Part shown: positions 17,100 to 26,369 of the stretch, in pieces
Numbering within the stretch: the first letter of the stretch is position 1
Layout: every line of letters begins with the position of its first letter
DNA from: Vibrio splendidus 12E03
GTDB lineage: Bacteria; Pseudomonadota; Gammaproteobacteria; Enterobacterales; Vibrionaceae
Reading direction: 5' to 3'
Assembly (NCBI RefSeq): GCF_000272105.2
Contig: NZ_AJZD02000049.1
Span: 1 to 35,900, forward strand
Length of the DNA: 35,900 nucleotides
Program-made: the position numbers and the translations under genes
Notes under the pieces: generated by a model
What the model saw: the letters and a program-made list of their open reading frames with translations, nothing else
Databases searched by the model: none
Told to the model about the DNA's origin: nothing

Positions 17100-19556
17100 A
17101 TGTCTCATAACCGTTTATTTCCACGTCACCGTTTGGCTCTCGCTTGCATGCTGGCCAGTGTTTCCAGCTTCTCCTTTGCTCAAAGTCAGTGTGAGGTGCT
17201 TGATCTTCAGCAGGCGTCTGACCTTGCTCTCGCTGTCTCATCTGCAGATAACAGTTGCTATGGCGCTTGGTTCTCTGCTCAAGAGAGTTCGTTAAGCAAT
17301 ATCTATAGCGAAGCGAGCCTAAGCCGTATTCAAGTAGCATTGAATTTAGAAATCGCTCGCTACCGAGGTAATGCTGAACAGGCTCGTAAACTTGAAAACC
17401 TTGGCGAATTTGTCCGCGCCGCTTATTACGTTCGCTATAACGCGCGAGCGCAGGATTTTTCCGAGGCGTTAAGCCAGCGCTTCGCTCAATCTATTAATGC
17501 TTTTCTGGCGAACCCTAGTGCATTCGATCAAGGCCATGAGCAAGTTGGGGCAATGAAAAGCCTGACGCTGATGGTCGATAATGTTAAGCAACTTCCACTG
17601 ACCATGGATGCGCAACTTGCGGCATTTAATCACTTTAACCGTGAAACCGCGCTGGATTCACAATGGGTCGATGGTCTTAATAATCTGTTTCGAGCAATGG
17701 CAGGGCATGCCGTTCGAGATGACTTCTACGATTACATGGCAAATCACACCCAACACATTGATACGCTGGCGACTTTTGCACGTGATAACACGTGGGCATT
17801 GGATACGGATGCGAGCTTTCTGGTTTATAACGCCGTGCGTGAAACAGGCCGTTTGTTAGCCAGTCCGGATCAAGCGACCAAAGACAAAGCGATGCGGGTT
17901 ATGCAGCAAATAATGGCGCAAAATCCACTGGGCAGCGAGCACGATAAGCTATGGCTAGCGGCCGTTGAAACGATGAGTTACTTCGCACCAGAAGGCTTGA
18001 ATGGGTTAGACCTAGAGCAAGCGAAACACGACTTGGCAACACGTGTACTTCCTAATCGCTATGAGTGCCAAGGACCTGCGATTATTCGCTCTCAAGATCT
18101 TACGGAGTCACAAGCGATGGAGGCGTGTGATGTGTTGGCTGCCAAAGAGGCCGACTTCCACCAAGTCGTGAATACGGGTCAACAACCTGTCGCTGATGAT
18201 AACAACGAGCGAGTAGAAGTCGCGGTGTTTGGCAGCAAAGGCAGTTACATTGATTATTCATCGTTCTTGTTTGGCAATACCACAGACAATGGCGGGCAGT
18301 ATTTAGAGGGTAATCCAGCAGAAGTCGGTAATGTGGCGCGTTTCGTGGCTTATCGCTACGCCAATGGTGATGAGCTTTCTATTCTCAATTTAGAGCATGA
18401 ATACACTCACTATCTTGATGCACGCTTTAACCAATACGGCTCATTCAACGACAACCTAGCACATGGTTATGTGGTGTGGTGGTTAGAAGGCTTTGCCGAA
18501 TTTATGCATTACAAACAAGGCTACGATGCGGCGATAAACTTGATTAGCAGCGGGAAGATGAGTCTGTCGGATGTGCTTGCGACCACTTACTCCCATGACT
18601 CCAATCGTATATATCGCTGGGGATACTTGGCGGTACGCTTCATGCTGGAAGAGCATCCTCAAGAGGTGCAAGGTTTATTGGCATTGTCTCGCACTGGCCA
18701 ATTTTCCGAATGGGCACAACAAGTAAAAGTGCTAGGGCAGCAATACAATGGTGAGTTTGAGCGTTGGTTAGACTCGGTTTCAAGTGTACCCACAGAGCCT
18801 ACAGAACCAACTGATCCCACTGAACCGACAGATCCTACGCAACCAACAGACCAAGCCATAGTGCTTGCAGCAAACCAAAGTGTGTTGTTGAGTGGCGAGG
18901 CGTATAGTGAGCAATTGTTCTATGTTGATATTCCAGAGAACACGACGCATTTTGAAGCGTCTATTGAGGGGCAAACTCAAGGTGATGCTGACCTCTACAT
19001 GAGCTACAACAAACCTGCACATTACTACGATTTTGAATTCAGCCAATACGGTAATGGAAGCAATGAAGTGGTGACGTTTGAACAAGAACCTTCGGGTTAC
19101 ATCAAGTCGGGTCGTTACTACATGAGTGTTACGGGGCGTACCGATTTTAATGAGGTGTCGCTAACGGCATCGGTAGTCACAGAAACGCCAACGCCTCCAA
19201 CTCAACAGCAAGATGATTTAACGCCTGTGGTATTGGAGTCCGGTCAGGCTCAAGTGCTTACCGTTCACCAACAACGTTATGCCGCTGTCTATGTACCAGA
19301 AGGTGTACAAGAAGTGCGAGTGTGGCTCAACGATAAGAGAGACAATGCGGAAAATGAACAGTCGAATGCGGGTAACGTTGATCTGTTCGCTAGTCATTCA
19401 TACTGGCCAACAGCAGGGCAGCATGACTATGCGTCTGATTACCATGGTAGCAATGAGTACCTGCAAATTCCTGTAACAGAAGAAGGCTATATACACTTCT
19501 TACTGAGTGCAGAGCAGCAAGGGGATGATGTCGAGATGTTGGTGTATTTTCACTAA
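17100..19556 (+). CDS. Secreted M9-family collagenase with two C-terminal PPC-like domains
   Basis: An 818-residue zinc metalloprotease of the Vibrio collagenase type. The order is: signal peptide (1-27, ending FSFA), an N-terminal activator-like region (about 30-360), the catalytic domain with H433-E-Y-T-H437 and E463 (in WWLEGFAEF) as probable third zinc ligand, a Thr/Pro linker (563-585), and two beta-rich bacterial pre-peptidase C-terminal-like domains (about 586-690 and 705-818). The catalytic residues are complete, so the enzyme should cleave collagen or gelatin outside the cell. The start at 17100 has GAG 10 nt upstream. It diverges from the luxMN quorum-sensing operon, a location that suggests density-dependent expression, and ends at a strong terminator. 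Confidence 0.93.
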   Translation: MSHNRLFPRHRLALACMLASVSSFSFAQSQCEVLDLQQASDLALAVSSADNSCYGAWFSAQESSLSNIYSEASLSRIQVALNLEIARYRGNAEQARKLENLGEFVRAAYYVRYNARAQDFSEALSQRFAQSINAFLANPSAFDQGHEQVGAMKSLTLMVDNVKQLPLTMDAQLAAFNHFNRETALDSQWVDGLNNLFRAMAGHAVRDDFYDYMANHTQHIDTLATFARDNTWALDTDASFLVYNAVRETGRLLASPDQATKDKAMRVMQQIMAQNPLGSEHDKLWLAAVETMSYFAPEGLNGLDLEQAKHDLATRVLPNRYECQGPAIIRSQDLTESQAMEACDVLAAKEADFHQVVNTGQQPVADDNNERVEVAVFGSKGSYIDYSSFLFGNTTDNGGQYLEGNPAEVGNVARFVAYRYANGDELSILNLEHEYTHYLDARFNQYGSFNDNLAHGYVVWWLEGFAEFMHYKQGYDAAINLISSGKMSLSDVLATTYSHDSNRIYRWGYLAVRFMLEEHPQEVQGLLALSRTGQFSEWAQQVKVLGQQYNGEFERWLDSVSSVPTEPTEPTDPTEPTDPTQPTDQAIVLAANQSVLLSGEAYSEQLFYVDIPENTTHFEASIEGQTQGDADLYMSYNKPAHYYDFEFSQYGNGSNEVVTFEQEPSGYIKSGRYYMSVTGRTDFNEVSLTASVVTETPTPPTQQQDDLTPVVLESGQAQVLTVHQQRYAAVYVPEGVQEVRVWLNDKRDNAENEQSNAGNVDLFASHSYWPTAGQHDYASDYHGSNEYLQIPVTEEGYIHFLLSAEQQGDDVEMLVYFH
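18786..18854 (+). repeat. In-frame EPT/DPT/QPT linker repeat in the collagenase
   Basis: About six imperfect 9- or 12-bp units encode a [20 protein letters not shown] linker. It sits between the catalytic and the first PPC-like domain. Such tracts are flexible interdomain spacers and can change length by slippage. Confidence 0.8.
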
Positions 19557-19664
19557 CAGAACAAGCGTTAGGTAATTGGCATTAAAAAATAGGTATTGCC
19601 CTCAACTGCATTAACGACAACGTCACCAAACTAAATGGTTAAATATCAATAAAGTAGACGGATA

Positions 19665-19696
19665 AAAGCCGGGCATCAGTGTCTGGCTTTGTTTTT
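19665..19696 (+). terminator. Rho-independent terminator after the collagenase
   Basis: AAAGCCGGGCA (19665-19675) pairs with TGTCTGGCTTT (19680-19690), including two G-T pairs, around a TCAG loop. GTTTTT follows. It lies about 110 bp after the stop codon. Confidence 0.85.
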
Positions 19697-19832
19697 CTGA
19701 CAATCTTCTGTGTTTATAGAGTAGTTACACCATAATCTCTGATGAAGTGATGACATTCGAGGTTTAAGCTTGTCTGCATATGAAACATCATTGCGAGTAA
19801 CCTATCGCGAGTGATAGAGGTAGAGATAAATT

Positions 19833-20207
19833 ATGAAGAAAGTACTATTGGTAACCATATTTAGTGTCGCTGCGTTAGCAGGGTGCAGTCAGAAATCTTC
19901 GGTTCCAGAACAAGCACAAGAGACTGCGAATCCGATCTGTAGCACTAAGAACCTGACGGGTGGTTGGTCGCAAAGTGAGATTACACCAGAAGCTAAGCAA
20001 GCTTTAAACGCAGTTCTTGGTCAAATGAACACTTCAGCTGAGCTCAAACAGATCTTGAGTGTTCGAACTCAGGTTGTCGCGGGTTTGAATTACGCTATTG
20101 AGTTTGAAATGGATAATGGTGAAGTGTGGAACACCATCGTTTACCGTTCTCTACAAGGTGACATCGAAATGACGCAACCTGCACAGAAAGGTCTTCTGTG
20201 CTCATAA
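19833..20207 (+). CDS. Lipoprotein with cystatin-like domain
   Basis: A 124-residue lipoprotein: lipobox LAGC with C18 and Ser at +2, which favours outer-membrane sorting. The mature part resembles a cystatin/stefin: a Gly-Gly pair (43-44, TGGWS), a helix (about 52-75), then the strand motif Q80-V-V-A-G84, the Q-x-V-x-G hairpin of cysteine-protease inhibitors, followed by NYAIEFEMDNGEVWNTIVYR as a second strand pair. Cys36 and Cys123 could form a disulfide. In cystatins the N-terminal Gly and the QxVxG loop enter the protease cleft. The inhibitory role is inferred from the motif alone. It lies behind the collagenase but has its own terminator-bounded unit, with GAGG before the start. Confidence 0.8.
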   Translation: MKKVLLVTIFSVAALAGCSQKSSVPEQAQETANPICSTKNLTGGWSQSEITPEAKQALNAVLGQMNTSAELKQILSVRTQVVAGLNYAIEFEMDNGEVWNTIVYRSLQGDIEMTQPAQKGLLCS

Positions 20208-20249
20208 TCTAGATGTGCTTGTATCTTGTGGGATAGGCTGATAGCAAAT

Positions 20250-20280
20250 AAAAATGGCTCCGTATTGGGAGCCATTTTTG
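20250..20280. terminator. Bidirectional terminator after the cystatin-like gene
   Basis: AAAAATGGCTCC (20250-20261) and GGAGCCATTTTT (20268-20279) form a perfect 12-bp stem with loop GTATTG. It serves the cystatin-like gene and the convergent gene that stops at 20311. Confidence 0.92.
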
Positions 20281-20310
20281 TTTCTAAGAAGATTGATTTA
20301 TTGAACGATT

Positions 20311-20889
20311 TCAGTCGGCCAGCTCGGGCTCAGCTAATTCCTGAACACAAGCTCGGCTGATGTCTTCATCAATATAAGCCATTCCCAGCTTGTTCAAGTA
20401 ATCCATACGATCAGCAGTGCGAAGCTCAATATCAGGGCCTGCGATGTTGTTCTCTTGATAAACCTTAGCCATGTGAGCCATGAATTGCTCGCCCACACTC
20501 ATCATTAACAGGCTCATTGCGCCTACGTCCGGTCTTACTTTAGCACGTTGCTTTTCCGATAGGTTTACCGCTAATACGATAGGTTGTTCTTCACCTTCGA
20601 AGCGAACGCCTCGCTCACGAACGGTTTGTTGAGCCCAGTAGTACGCCAGTTCTTTGCTCTGGGTCAGAAACACTGGTTCAACTGATTCGGTGTAGTTGTT
20701 GCCAATGGTCGCCATGGTTTTTGAAGCTGCTTCGTTGAGCGCTTTGTCACCAGAGCGTTTTAGGCCTTGGCCTTGAATAGAAGCCAATAAAGCGGAAGAT
20801 GTGCCGTGATACCAAGTATCACCCGTCGCGAAACCATTCTCTGATAACAGTGTTTTTGCATCTTGTAGGTGTGTAGGTATTGAAGTCAT
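20311..20889 (-). CDS. Hypothetical protein with ADP-ribosyltransferase-like (PARP/KptA-type) features
   Basis: A 192-residue cytoplasmic protein without signal peptide. Near the N-terminus WYHGTSSALLASIQGQGLKR resembles the H-G-T strand and following helix of PARP, KptA and related NAD-binding folds, with H28 as the would-be NAD-contacting residue. EPVFLTQSKELAYYWA (about 71-86) resembles the PARP F-x-x-x-S-x-x-A-x-Y segment. The expected catalytic glutamate or equivalent cannot be fixed by eye. The start is ATG 20889 (GAGAG upstream); a TTG four codons earlier is possible. No antitoxin, ADP-ribosylglycohydrolase or macrodomain gene is adjacent. Substrate and role are unknown. Confidence 0.7.
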   Translation of the reverse strand: MTSIPTHLQDAKTLLSENGFATGDTWYHGTSSALLASIQGQGLKRSGDKALNEAASKTMATIGNNYTESVEPVFLTQSKELAYYWAQQTVRERGVRFEGEEQPIVLAVNLSEKQRAKVRPDVGAMSLLMMSVGEQFMAHMAKVYQENNIAGPDIELRTADRMDYLNKLGMAYIDEDISRACVQELAEPELAD

Positions 20890-20999
20890 AGGCACTCTCA
20901 AAAAATAAGAATCTCAACAAATAGGAATCTGAACAAATATGTATACAGTTAGCTTAAACAGAAGTTGTTCGGTTAACCGTGGTGTGGAACACAAATCTG

Positions 21000-21091
21000 A
21001 GGCTTTGAGATAAAGCTGGCAGTACAAGCTTTATCTCAAAGCCTTCCCCCGGATCTTACCTAAGTAAGAGAGAAGGACGGGGGGAGGCTTT
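21000..21091 (-). repeat. Two overlapping, mutually exclusive long hairpins after aceA
   Basis: AGGCTTTGAGATAAAGCT (21000-21017) and its perfect complement at 21027-21044 form an 18-bp stem with a 9-nt loop. A second stem pairs 21038-21051 with 21078-21091 (core AAAGCCT/AGGCTTT and CCCCC/GGGGG). Inside its loop is a 6-bp hairpin, TCTTAC/GTAAGA (54-59 with 64-69). The two large stems share 21038-21044, so they cannot form together. It lies between aceA's stop codon and the ART-like gene and has no clear T-run. It probably ends or stabilises the aceA transcript. Confidence 0.75.
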
Positions 21092-21102
21092 AGCGTTAGC
21101 GA

Positions 21103-22701
21103 TTAATCAAATTGGTTCGATGTATTCGCTTCACCTGCAGCTTTTAGTGCGTTCTCACCAGCAAAGTACTCTTTGTGGTCATCACCCATATCTGAACCAG
21201 ACATGTTTTGGTGTTTAACACATGCGATGCCTTGGCGGATTTCTTTACGTTGAACATTCGCAACATAACCCAACATGCCTTGGTCGCCGAAGTACTCTTT
21301 CGCTAGGTTGTCAGTAGACAGCGCAGCAGTGTGGTAAGTCGGTAGCGTAATCAAGTGGTGGAAAATACCCGCTTCACGTGATGCGTCTGCTTGGAATGTA
21401 CGGATCTTCTCGTCAGCGCTTGCAGACAGTTCAGTTTCATCGTATTCCGCGCTCATTAGGCTTGCACGGTCGTAAGCCGAAACATCTTTACCTTCTGCTA
21501 CCATCGCATCGTAAGCTTGCTGACGGAAGTTTAGCGTCCAGTTGAATGATGGAGAGTTGTTGTAAACCAGTTTCGCATTAGGGTGTACTTCACGTACGCC
21601 GTCCATCATCTCTTTGATTTGACCGATGTGTGGCTTCTCAGTCTCAATCCAAAGTAGGTCAGCGCCTGCATTGATAGCTTCGATACAGTCAAATACACAA
21701 CGATCTTCACCAGTACCTTGGCGGAATTGGTATAAACCTGAAGGTAGACGCTTAGGTCGAACTAGCTTGCCGTCACGGTTGAAGCAAACATCGCCTTCAG
21801 CCATATCAGCCACATCAATCTCTTCAACATCTAGGTATGAGTTGTAGATGTCACCTTGGTCGCCCGGCTCTTTCACTACTGCGATTTCTTTTGTTAAACC
21901 TGCGCCTTGTGAATCGGTACGAGCAACAATGATGCCGTTGTCGATGCCTAGTTCAAGGAAGGCGTAACGAAGTGCGCGAAGTTTTGCGTGAAAGTCAGCA
22001 TGTGGAACCGTTACTTTGCCGTCTTGGTGACCGCATTGCTTCTCATCGGCAACTTGGTTTTCAATTTGTAGACAACATGCGCCCGCTTCAATCATCTGCT
22101 TAGCCATTAGGTAGGTCGCTTCTGCGTTACCGAAACCTGCATCGATATCTGCAATGATTGGCACCACGTGTGTTACGTGATTGTCGATTTTGTCTTGGAT
22201 AAGGTCTTGTTGGTTAACATCGCCCGCTTCACGTGCAGCGTCTAGCTCACGGAATAAACCACCCAGTTCACGTGCATCAGCTTGGCGCAGGAATGTGTAT
22301 AGTTCTTCTACTAGGCCTGCAACCGATGTTTTTTCATGCATTGATTGGTCTGGAAGTGGACCAAAGTCTGAGCGAAGTGCAGCAACCATCCAACCAGAAA
22401 GGTATAGGTAGCGGCGATCTGTCTTGCCATCAAAGTGCTTCTTAATAGAAATCAGCTTTTGTTGACCGATAAAACCATGCCAGCAACCTAAAGACTGAGT
22501 GTATTGAGAGCTGTCTTTATCGTAAGCCTCCATATCCGCACGCATGATATCTGCCGTGTATTGCGCGATATCTAGACCTGTTTTGAATTTGTTTTGAGCT
22601 CGCATACGAGCAGCAGATTCAGCATTGATTGCATCCCATGGAGCACCTGCAGCGCTTTTTGCAACTTCTATCATTTCGATATCTTGTGTAATTTGCGACA
22701 T
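21103..22701 (-). CDS. aceA: Isocitrate lyase, long form
   Basis: A 532-residue isocitrate lyase that splits isocitrate into glyoxylate and succinate, the first step of the glyoxylate shunt. The catalytic loop is K221-Q-C223-G-H225-Q. The second residue is Gln where the classic signature has Lys/Arg, which is normal for this longer subfamily (as in Pseudomonas aeruginosa, about 531 residues). DIDAGFGN (185-192), WIETEKPH, NNSPSFNW and the C-terminal GIACVKHQNMSGSDMGDDHKEY also fit. The start has AAGGAA about 8 nt upstream. A LysR gene diverges from it and malate synthase G follows beyond that. No aceK or aceB is present. Growth on acetate, fatty acids or C2-sulfonates would need it. Confidence 0.96.
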   Translation of the reverse strand: MSQITQDIEMIEVAKSAAGAPWDAINAESAARMRAQNKFKTGLDIAQYTADIMRADMEAYDKDSSQYTQSLGCWHGFIGQQKLISIKKHFDGKTDRRYLYLSGWMVAALRSDFGPLPDQSMHEKTSVAGLVEELYTFLRQADARELGGLFRELDAAREAGDVNQQDLIQDKIDNHVTHVVPIIADIDAGFGNAEATYLMAKQMIEAGACCLQIENQVADEKQCGHQDGKVTVPHADFHAKLRALRYAFLELGIDNGIIVARTDSQGAGLTKEIAVVKEPGDQGDIYNSYLDVEEIDVADMAEGDVCFNRDGKLVRPKRLPSGLYQFRQGTGEDRCVFDCIEAINAGADLLWIETEKPHIGQIKEMMDGVREVHPNAKLVYNNSPSFNWTLNFRQQAYDAMVAEGKDVSAYDRASLMSAEYDETELSASADEKIRTFQADASREAGIFHHLITLPTYHTAALSTDNLAKEYFGDQGMLGYVANVQRKEIRQGIACVKHQNMSGSDMGDDHKEYFAGENALKAAGEANTSNQFD

Positions 22702-22831
22702 AACTATTCCTTAGTTTCACGTGGGGTATGGTTGCCAAATTGGCTTGGATTAAAACTTTGCTATGGACAAAGAATAACCACACATGTGATAATTTTGTTA
22801 ATTTATAGTTATTATATTCGGTATTTTTCTT
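22702..22831. promoter_or_regulatory. Divergent aceA / lysR promoter region
   Basis: 130 bp between the two starts. It contains a palindrome, GCCAA-A-TTGGC (22734-22744), which has the short dyad form of LysR-type sites, and CACATGTG (22781-22788). The lysR-proximal half is very AT-rich. Binding is inferred from the divergent layout only. Confidence 0.45.
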
Positions 22832-23785
22832 ATGAATATTGCTCGTATAGACCTTAATTTGCTTGTGTATTTAGACATGTTGCTACGTGAAAGAAACGTT
22901 ACACGAGCGGCAAATCAATTAGGCATAACTCAACCAGCCATGAGTAATGGACTGCGCCGATTGCGTGATCTGTTTGAAGATCCACTATTGGTGAGAACCA
23001 GTGAAGGGATGGTGCCGACCGAGCGAGCGCAAAAGTTGCAACCGCTGATTAGAAACATCTTGGCGAATGTAGAAAAGACACTCCAGCCGACCACAGAGTT
23101 TAATGCAGAAGACAGTGAACGCGTGTTTCGCATCATGGCGAGTGACTATGCAGAATCGACCATTATTCAACCTCTTCTGAAAAGGTTAAGTGAGATCGCA
23201 CCGAAAATACGACTGGATATCATGACGCCAAGTGACGTGAGTTATCAGGATGTAGAGCAAGGTACTGTTGATATAATCATCAACCGTTTTGACGACATCC
23301 CACAGTCGTTTCACCAGATGAGCCTTTGGCACGACGGGTTCTCTTGCCTATTTAGCTGTGATAATCCAATTGCCGATAACTTTGATATTTTGTCTTATTT
23401 AAAAGCGCAACATATCTGGGTAAGTAAGACGGGGATGGGAACCGGAGTGGGAATCAACCCAAGTGAAGCACAAAAGCTCGGTTGGATAGATGAAGCGTTA
23501 ATGCGCATTGGTAAAACCCGCAATATCACGGTATTTACTCGACACTACCTGTCGGCGATTCTTTTCGCACAACAGAAGAACTTGATCCTTACTATTCCTA
23601 CTAAAGCGGCGCAATTGCAGCGCAACAACCCTAATTTGTTAATCAAACCAGCCCCATTTGCTATTGAACCTTTTGAAGTAAAGATGGCGTGGAGCCCCTT
23701 GTTACAAACCAATCCAGACCACCAGTGGATGCGTCGCTTGATCAAAAGTGTCGCCAATGAAATCGAAAGTGGTGTGACGGGATAA
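22832..23785 (+). CDS. LysR-family regulator between aceA and glcB
   Basis: A 317-residue LysR regulator of the NodD/LinR-like branch. The N-terminus IDLNLLVYLDMLLRERNVTR is followed by the helix-turn-helix AANQLGITQPAMSNGLRRLRDLF (about 30-50). The effector domain (about 92-300) has the usual two-lobe pattern. It is divergent from aceA and 117 bp upstream of glcB on the same strand, so it is the obvious candidate to control the glyoxylate shunt here, a task done by IclR in E. coli. No ribosome site is strong at ATG 22832, so translation may be weak. Confidence 0.88.
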   Translation: MNIARIDLNLLVYLDMLLRERNVTRAANQLGITQPAMSNGLRRLRDLFEDPLLVRTSEGMVPTERAQKLQPLIRNILANVEKTLQPTTEFNAEDSERVFRIMASDYAESTIIQPLLKRLSEIAPKIRLDIMTPSDVSYQDVEQGTVDIIINRFDDIPQSFHQMSLWHDGFSCLFSCDNPIADNFDILSYLKAQHIWVSKTGMGTGVGINPSEAQKLGWIDEALMRIGKTRNITVFTRHYLSAILFAQQKNLILTIPTKAAQLQRNNPNLLIKPAPFAIEPFEVKMAWSPLLQTNPDHQWMRRLIKSVANEIESGVTG

Positions 23786-23902
23786 CACAGTTTTTGTGGT
23801 ATTTCTTTTGTGAATATCCAATATAAGCGGCATAAATTAGCTAAATTTTCGTCAGTTACGTAAATTTATTTAGTAGTCAGCGGTTAATTTGAGAGAGATT
23901 TT

Positions 23903-26089
23903 ATGAGCAGTCGTATTCAACAGGGAAGCTTGAGCATTGATAGCACCCTCTACCAATTAATTAATGAGCAGGTCATTCCTGGAACAGGCATTGTCGCAGA
24001 GGACTTTTGGCAATCTTTCGCAGCCATCCTTAAAGATCTGGCACCAAAGAACCGTGCCTTACTTATCAAGCGTGAAGATCTTCAACATCAAATTGACGTT
24101 TGGCACCAAGAGCGTGCGGGACAAACGCTAGATGCTGCCGAGTACAAACAGTTCTTACAGCAGATTGGCTACCTAGTTGCTGAGGGCGATGACTTTCAAG
24201 TTACGACCGCCAGCGTTGAGCCTGAAATTGCAACACAAGCGGGTCCGCAGCTTGTTGTACCTATTATGAATGCACGTTTTGCGCTTAACGCGGCCAACGC
24301 GCGTTGGGGTAGTTTATACGATGCGCTCTATGGAACGGACGTGATCAGTGAAAGTGACGGCGCGGAAAAGGGCGGAAGCTTTAACCCTGTACGCGGTGCT
24401 AAAGTGGTGAGCTACGCTCGAGGTTTCCTTGATGACGCTGCACCACTAAACGGTGTCTCTCATAAAGACGTGACCAAATACAGCATCAGTAACGCTAGCG
24501 TCGGCAATAAGCTGATAGCGACACTCGATAACGGTGAAGAAGTCACTCTCATAGATAGCAACCAGTTCATTGGCTATCAAGGTGACGCAAGTTCACCTTC
24601 GTGCATTCTTCTTAAACACAATAACCTTCATATCGAAATTCAAATCGACCCGAGTGCGCCGATTGGCAGCGTCGATGTGGCGGGTATTAAAGATGTACTG
24701 GTGGAATCGGCACTGACCACGATTATGGATTGCGAAGATTCGGTTGCTGCGGTTGACGGTGAAGACAAAGCATTGGCTTACCGAAACTGGTTAGGTTTAA
24801 TGAAGGGTGACCTTCAAGAGTCGCTAGAGAAAAACGGTAAAACCATTGTTCGTAATCTTAACCCCGATCGGCAATACACCAGTGTGACGGGTGGTGAAAT
24901 CTTACTTAAAGGTCGCAGCATGTTGTTCATACGCAATGTGGGCCACCTAATGACTAACCCTGCGATTATTGATGCTGAAGGTAATGAAGTGCCTGAAGGT
25001 ATCATGGATGGCATGGTTACCTCGCTCATCGCGATGCATGATTTAAAGGGTAATAGCCCTTACCAAAACTCGACCGCGAACAGCATCAACATCGTAAAAC
25101 CTAAGATGCATGGCCCTGAAGAAGTAGCGTTTACTAATGAATTGTTTGGCCGCATTGAAGATGCATTAGGGCTAGATCGATTCACGATCAAAGTCGGCAT
25201 CATGGACGAAGAGCGTCGTACTTCGGTTAACCTTAAAGAATGTATTCGTGCAGCTAAAGATCGTGTTGTGTTTATCAACACAGGTTTCCTAGACCGTACC
25301 GGTGATGAGATTCACACCAGCATGGAAGCGGGCCCATTTGCGCCTAAAACACAGCTGAAAACCATGACTTGGATTGGCGCATACGAAGATCAAAACGTTG
25401 ATCTTGGCTTAGCTTGTGGCCTGCAAGGTAAAGCCCAGATTGGTAAAGGTATGTGGCCAGAACCGGATAACATGGCCAAGATGATGGACGCGAAAATTGG
25501 ACACCCACAAGCTGGTGCCAATACCGCTTGGGTTCCTTCTCCAACGGCGGCGACTCTGCATGCCTTGCACTATCACAAGGTGAGTGTTCCTAGCCGTCAG
25601 AAAGAGCTTCGTGAGCGTGTGAGAGCAAATGTTGACGATATTCTAACTATCCCGTTGCTAGGCAATCAAAAGCTGACTGCTCAAGATATCCAAAATGAAT
25701 TGGACAACAATACGCAAGGCATTCTTGGTTACGTAGTTCGTTGGATTGACCAAGGTGTAGGTTGTTCGAAGGTGCCTGATATCAACGATGTAGGATTAAT
25801 GGAAGACCGCGCAACGCTGCGTATTTCAAGCCAACACATTGCTAACTGGTTACGTCACGGTATTTGCGAGGAAGCCCAGGTAATGAAAACCATGAAGCGC
25901 ATGGCAGCCGTGGTTGATGAGCAAAATTCTGGGGATCCAAGCTACCAAAACATGGCGCCTGATTTCGAAAACAGCATTGCGTTTTCCGCAGCGTGTCAGT
26001 TGGTATTTGAAGGCTGTGCTCAGCCTAGTGGTTATACCGAGCCAGTGTTACACGCGATGCGTTTAAAGTTGAAAGCGCAGAGTGCTTGA
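23903..26089 (+). CDS. glcB: Malate synthase G
   Basis: A 728-residue malate synthase G (E. coli GlcB about 723) that condenses glyoxylate with acetyl-CoA to malate. Family landmarks are [18 protein letters not shown] near 273, R338 in [15 protein letters not shown], the metal-site region [17 protein letters not shown] near 433 and the catalytic base D635 in [13 protein letters not shown]. The N-terminal G-type domain is complete. GAGAG precedes the start. It completes the glyoxylate shunt with aceA without a short malate synthase A. Promoter elements should lie in the 117 bp after the LysR gene; transcription ends at the terminator at 26224. Confidence 0.96.
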   Translation: MSSRIQQGSLSIDSTLYQLINEQVIPGTGIVAEDFWQSFAAILKDLAPKNRALLIKREDLQHQIDVWHQERAGQTLDAAEYKQFLQQIGYLVAEGDDFQVTTASVEPEIATQAGPQLVVPIMNARFALNAANARWGSLYDALYGTDVISESDGAEKGGSFNPVRGAKVVSYARGFLDDAAPLNGVSHKDVTKYSISNASVGNKLIATLDNGEEVTLIDSNQFIGYQGDASSPSCILLKHNNLHIEIQIDPSAPIGSVDVAGIKDVLVESALTTIMDCEDSVAAVDGEDKALAYRNWLGLMKGDLQESLEKNGKTIVRNLNPDRQYTSVTGGEILLKGRSMLFIRNVGHLMTNPAIIDAEGNEVPEGIMDGMVTSLIAMHDLKGNSPYQNSTANSINIVKPKMHGPEEVAFTNELFGRIEDALGLDRFTIKVGIMDEERRTSVNLKECIRAAKDRVVFINTGFLDRTGDEIHTSMEAGPFAPKTQLKTMTWIGAYEDQNVDLGLACGLQGKAQIGKGMWPEPDNMAKMMDAKIGHPQAGANTAWVPSPTAATLHALHYHKVSVPSRQKELRERVRANVDDILTIPLLGNQKLTAQDIQNELDNNTQGILGYVVRWIDQGVGCSKVPDINDVGLMEDRATLRISSQHIANWLRHGICEEAQVMKTMKRMAAVVDEQNSGDPSYQNMAPDFENSIAFSAACQLVFEGCAQPSGYTEPVLHAMRLKLKAQSA

Positions 26090-26223
26090 GTCGGAAAGTG
26101 CTAAATCGCAGATAAGCGAAAGCACAAAAAGCCTAAATCACTGAAATAGCAAAGTGGTCTAATAATAAAAACAGAGAAAGAAAAATACTAAAAAAAGAAA
26201 CCCCCTTTAACCGAGCCCAAGGT

Positions 26224-26251
26224 GCTGCGCTTTATAGCGCGGCTTTTTTTT
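26224..26251 (+). terminator. Rho-independent terminator after glcB
   Basis: GCTGCGCT (26224-26231), TTAT loop, AGCGCGGC (26236-26243) with one G-T pair, then eight T. It lies about 135 bp after the glcB stop; I see no gene in between. Confidence 0.88.
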
Positions 26252-26369
26252 GGTTTTTGGTTAGATGTGGGAGCTGAGATTGGAAGTGAAGAGTAGTTAG
26301 CTTATCCCTTAATGAAACCGAATTAGCATCGAAGCTCAGTTATTACCAAAACTTACTTCCCATCAAAGC

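Noticed and set aside
18786..18854. Tandem repeat as a mobile or CRISPR-like element
   Set aside because: It is an in-frame Thr/Pro linker coding repeat, with no spacers and no repeats outside the gene.
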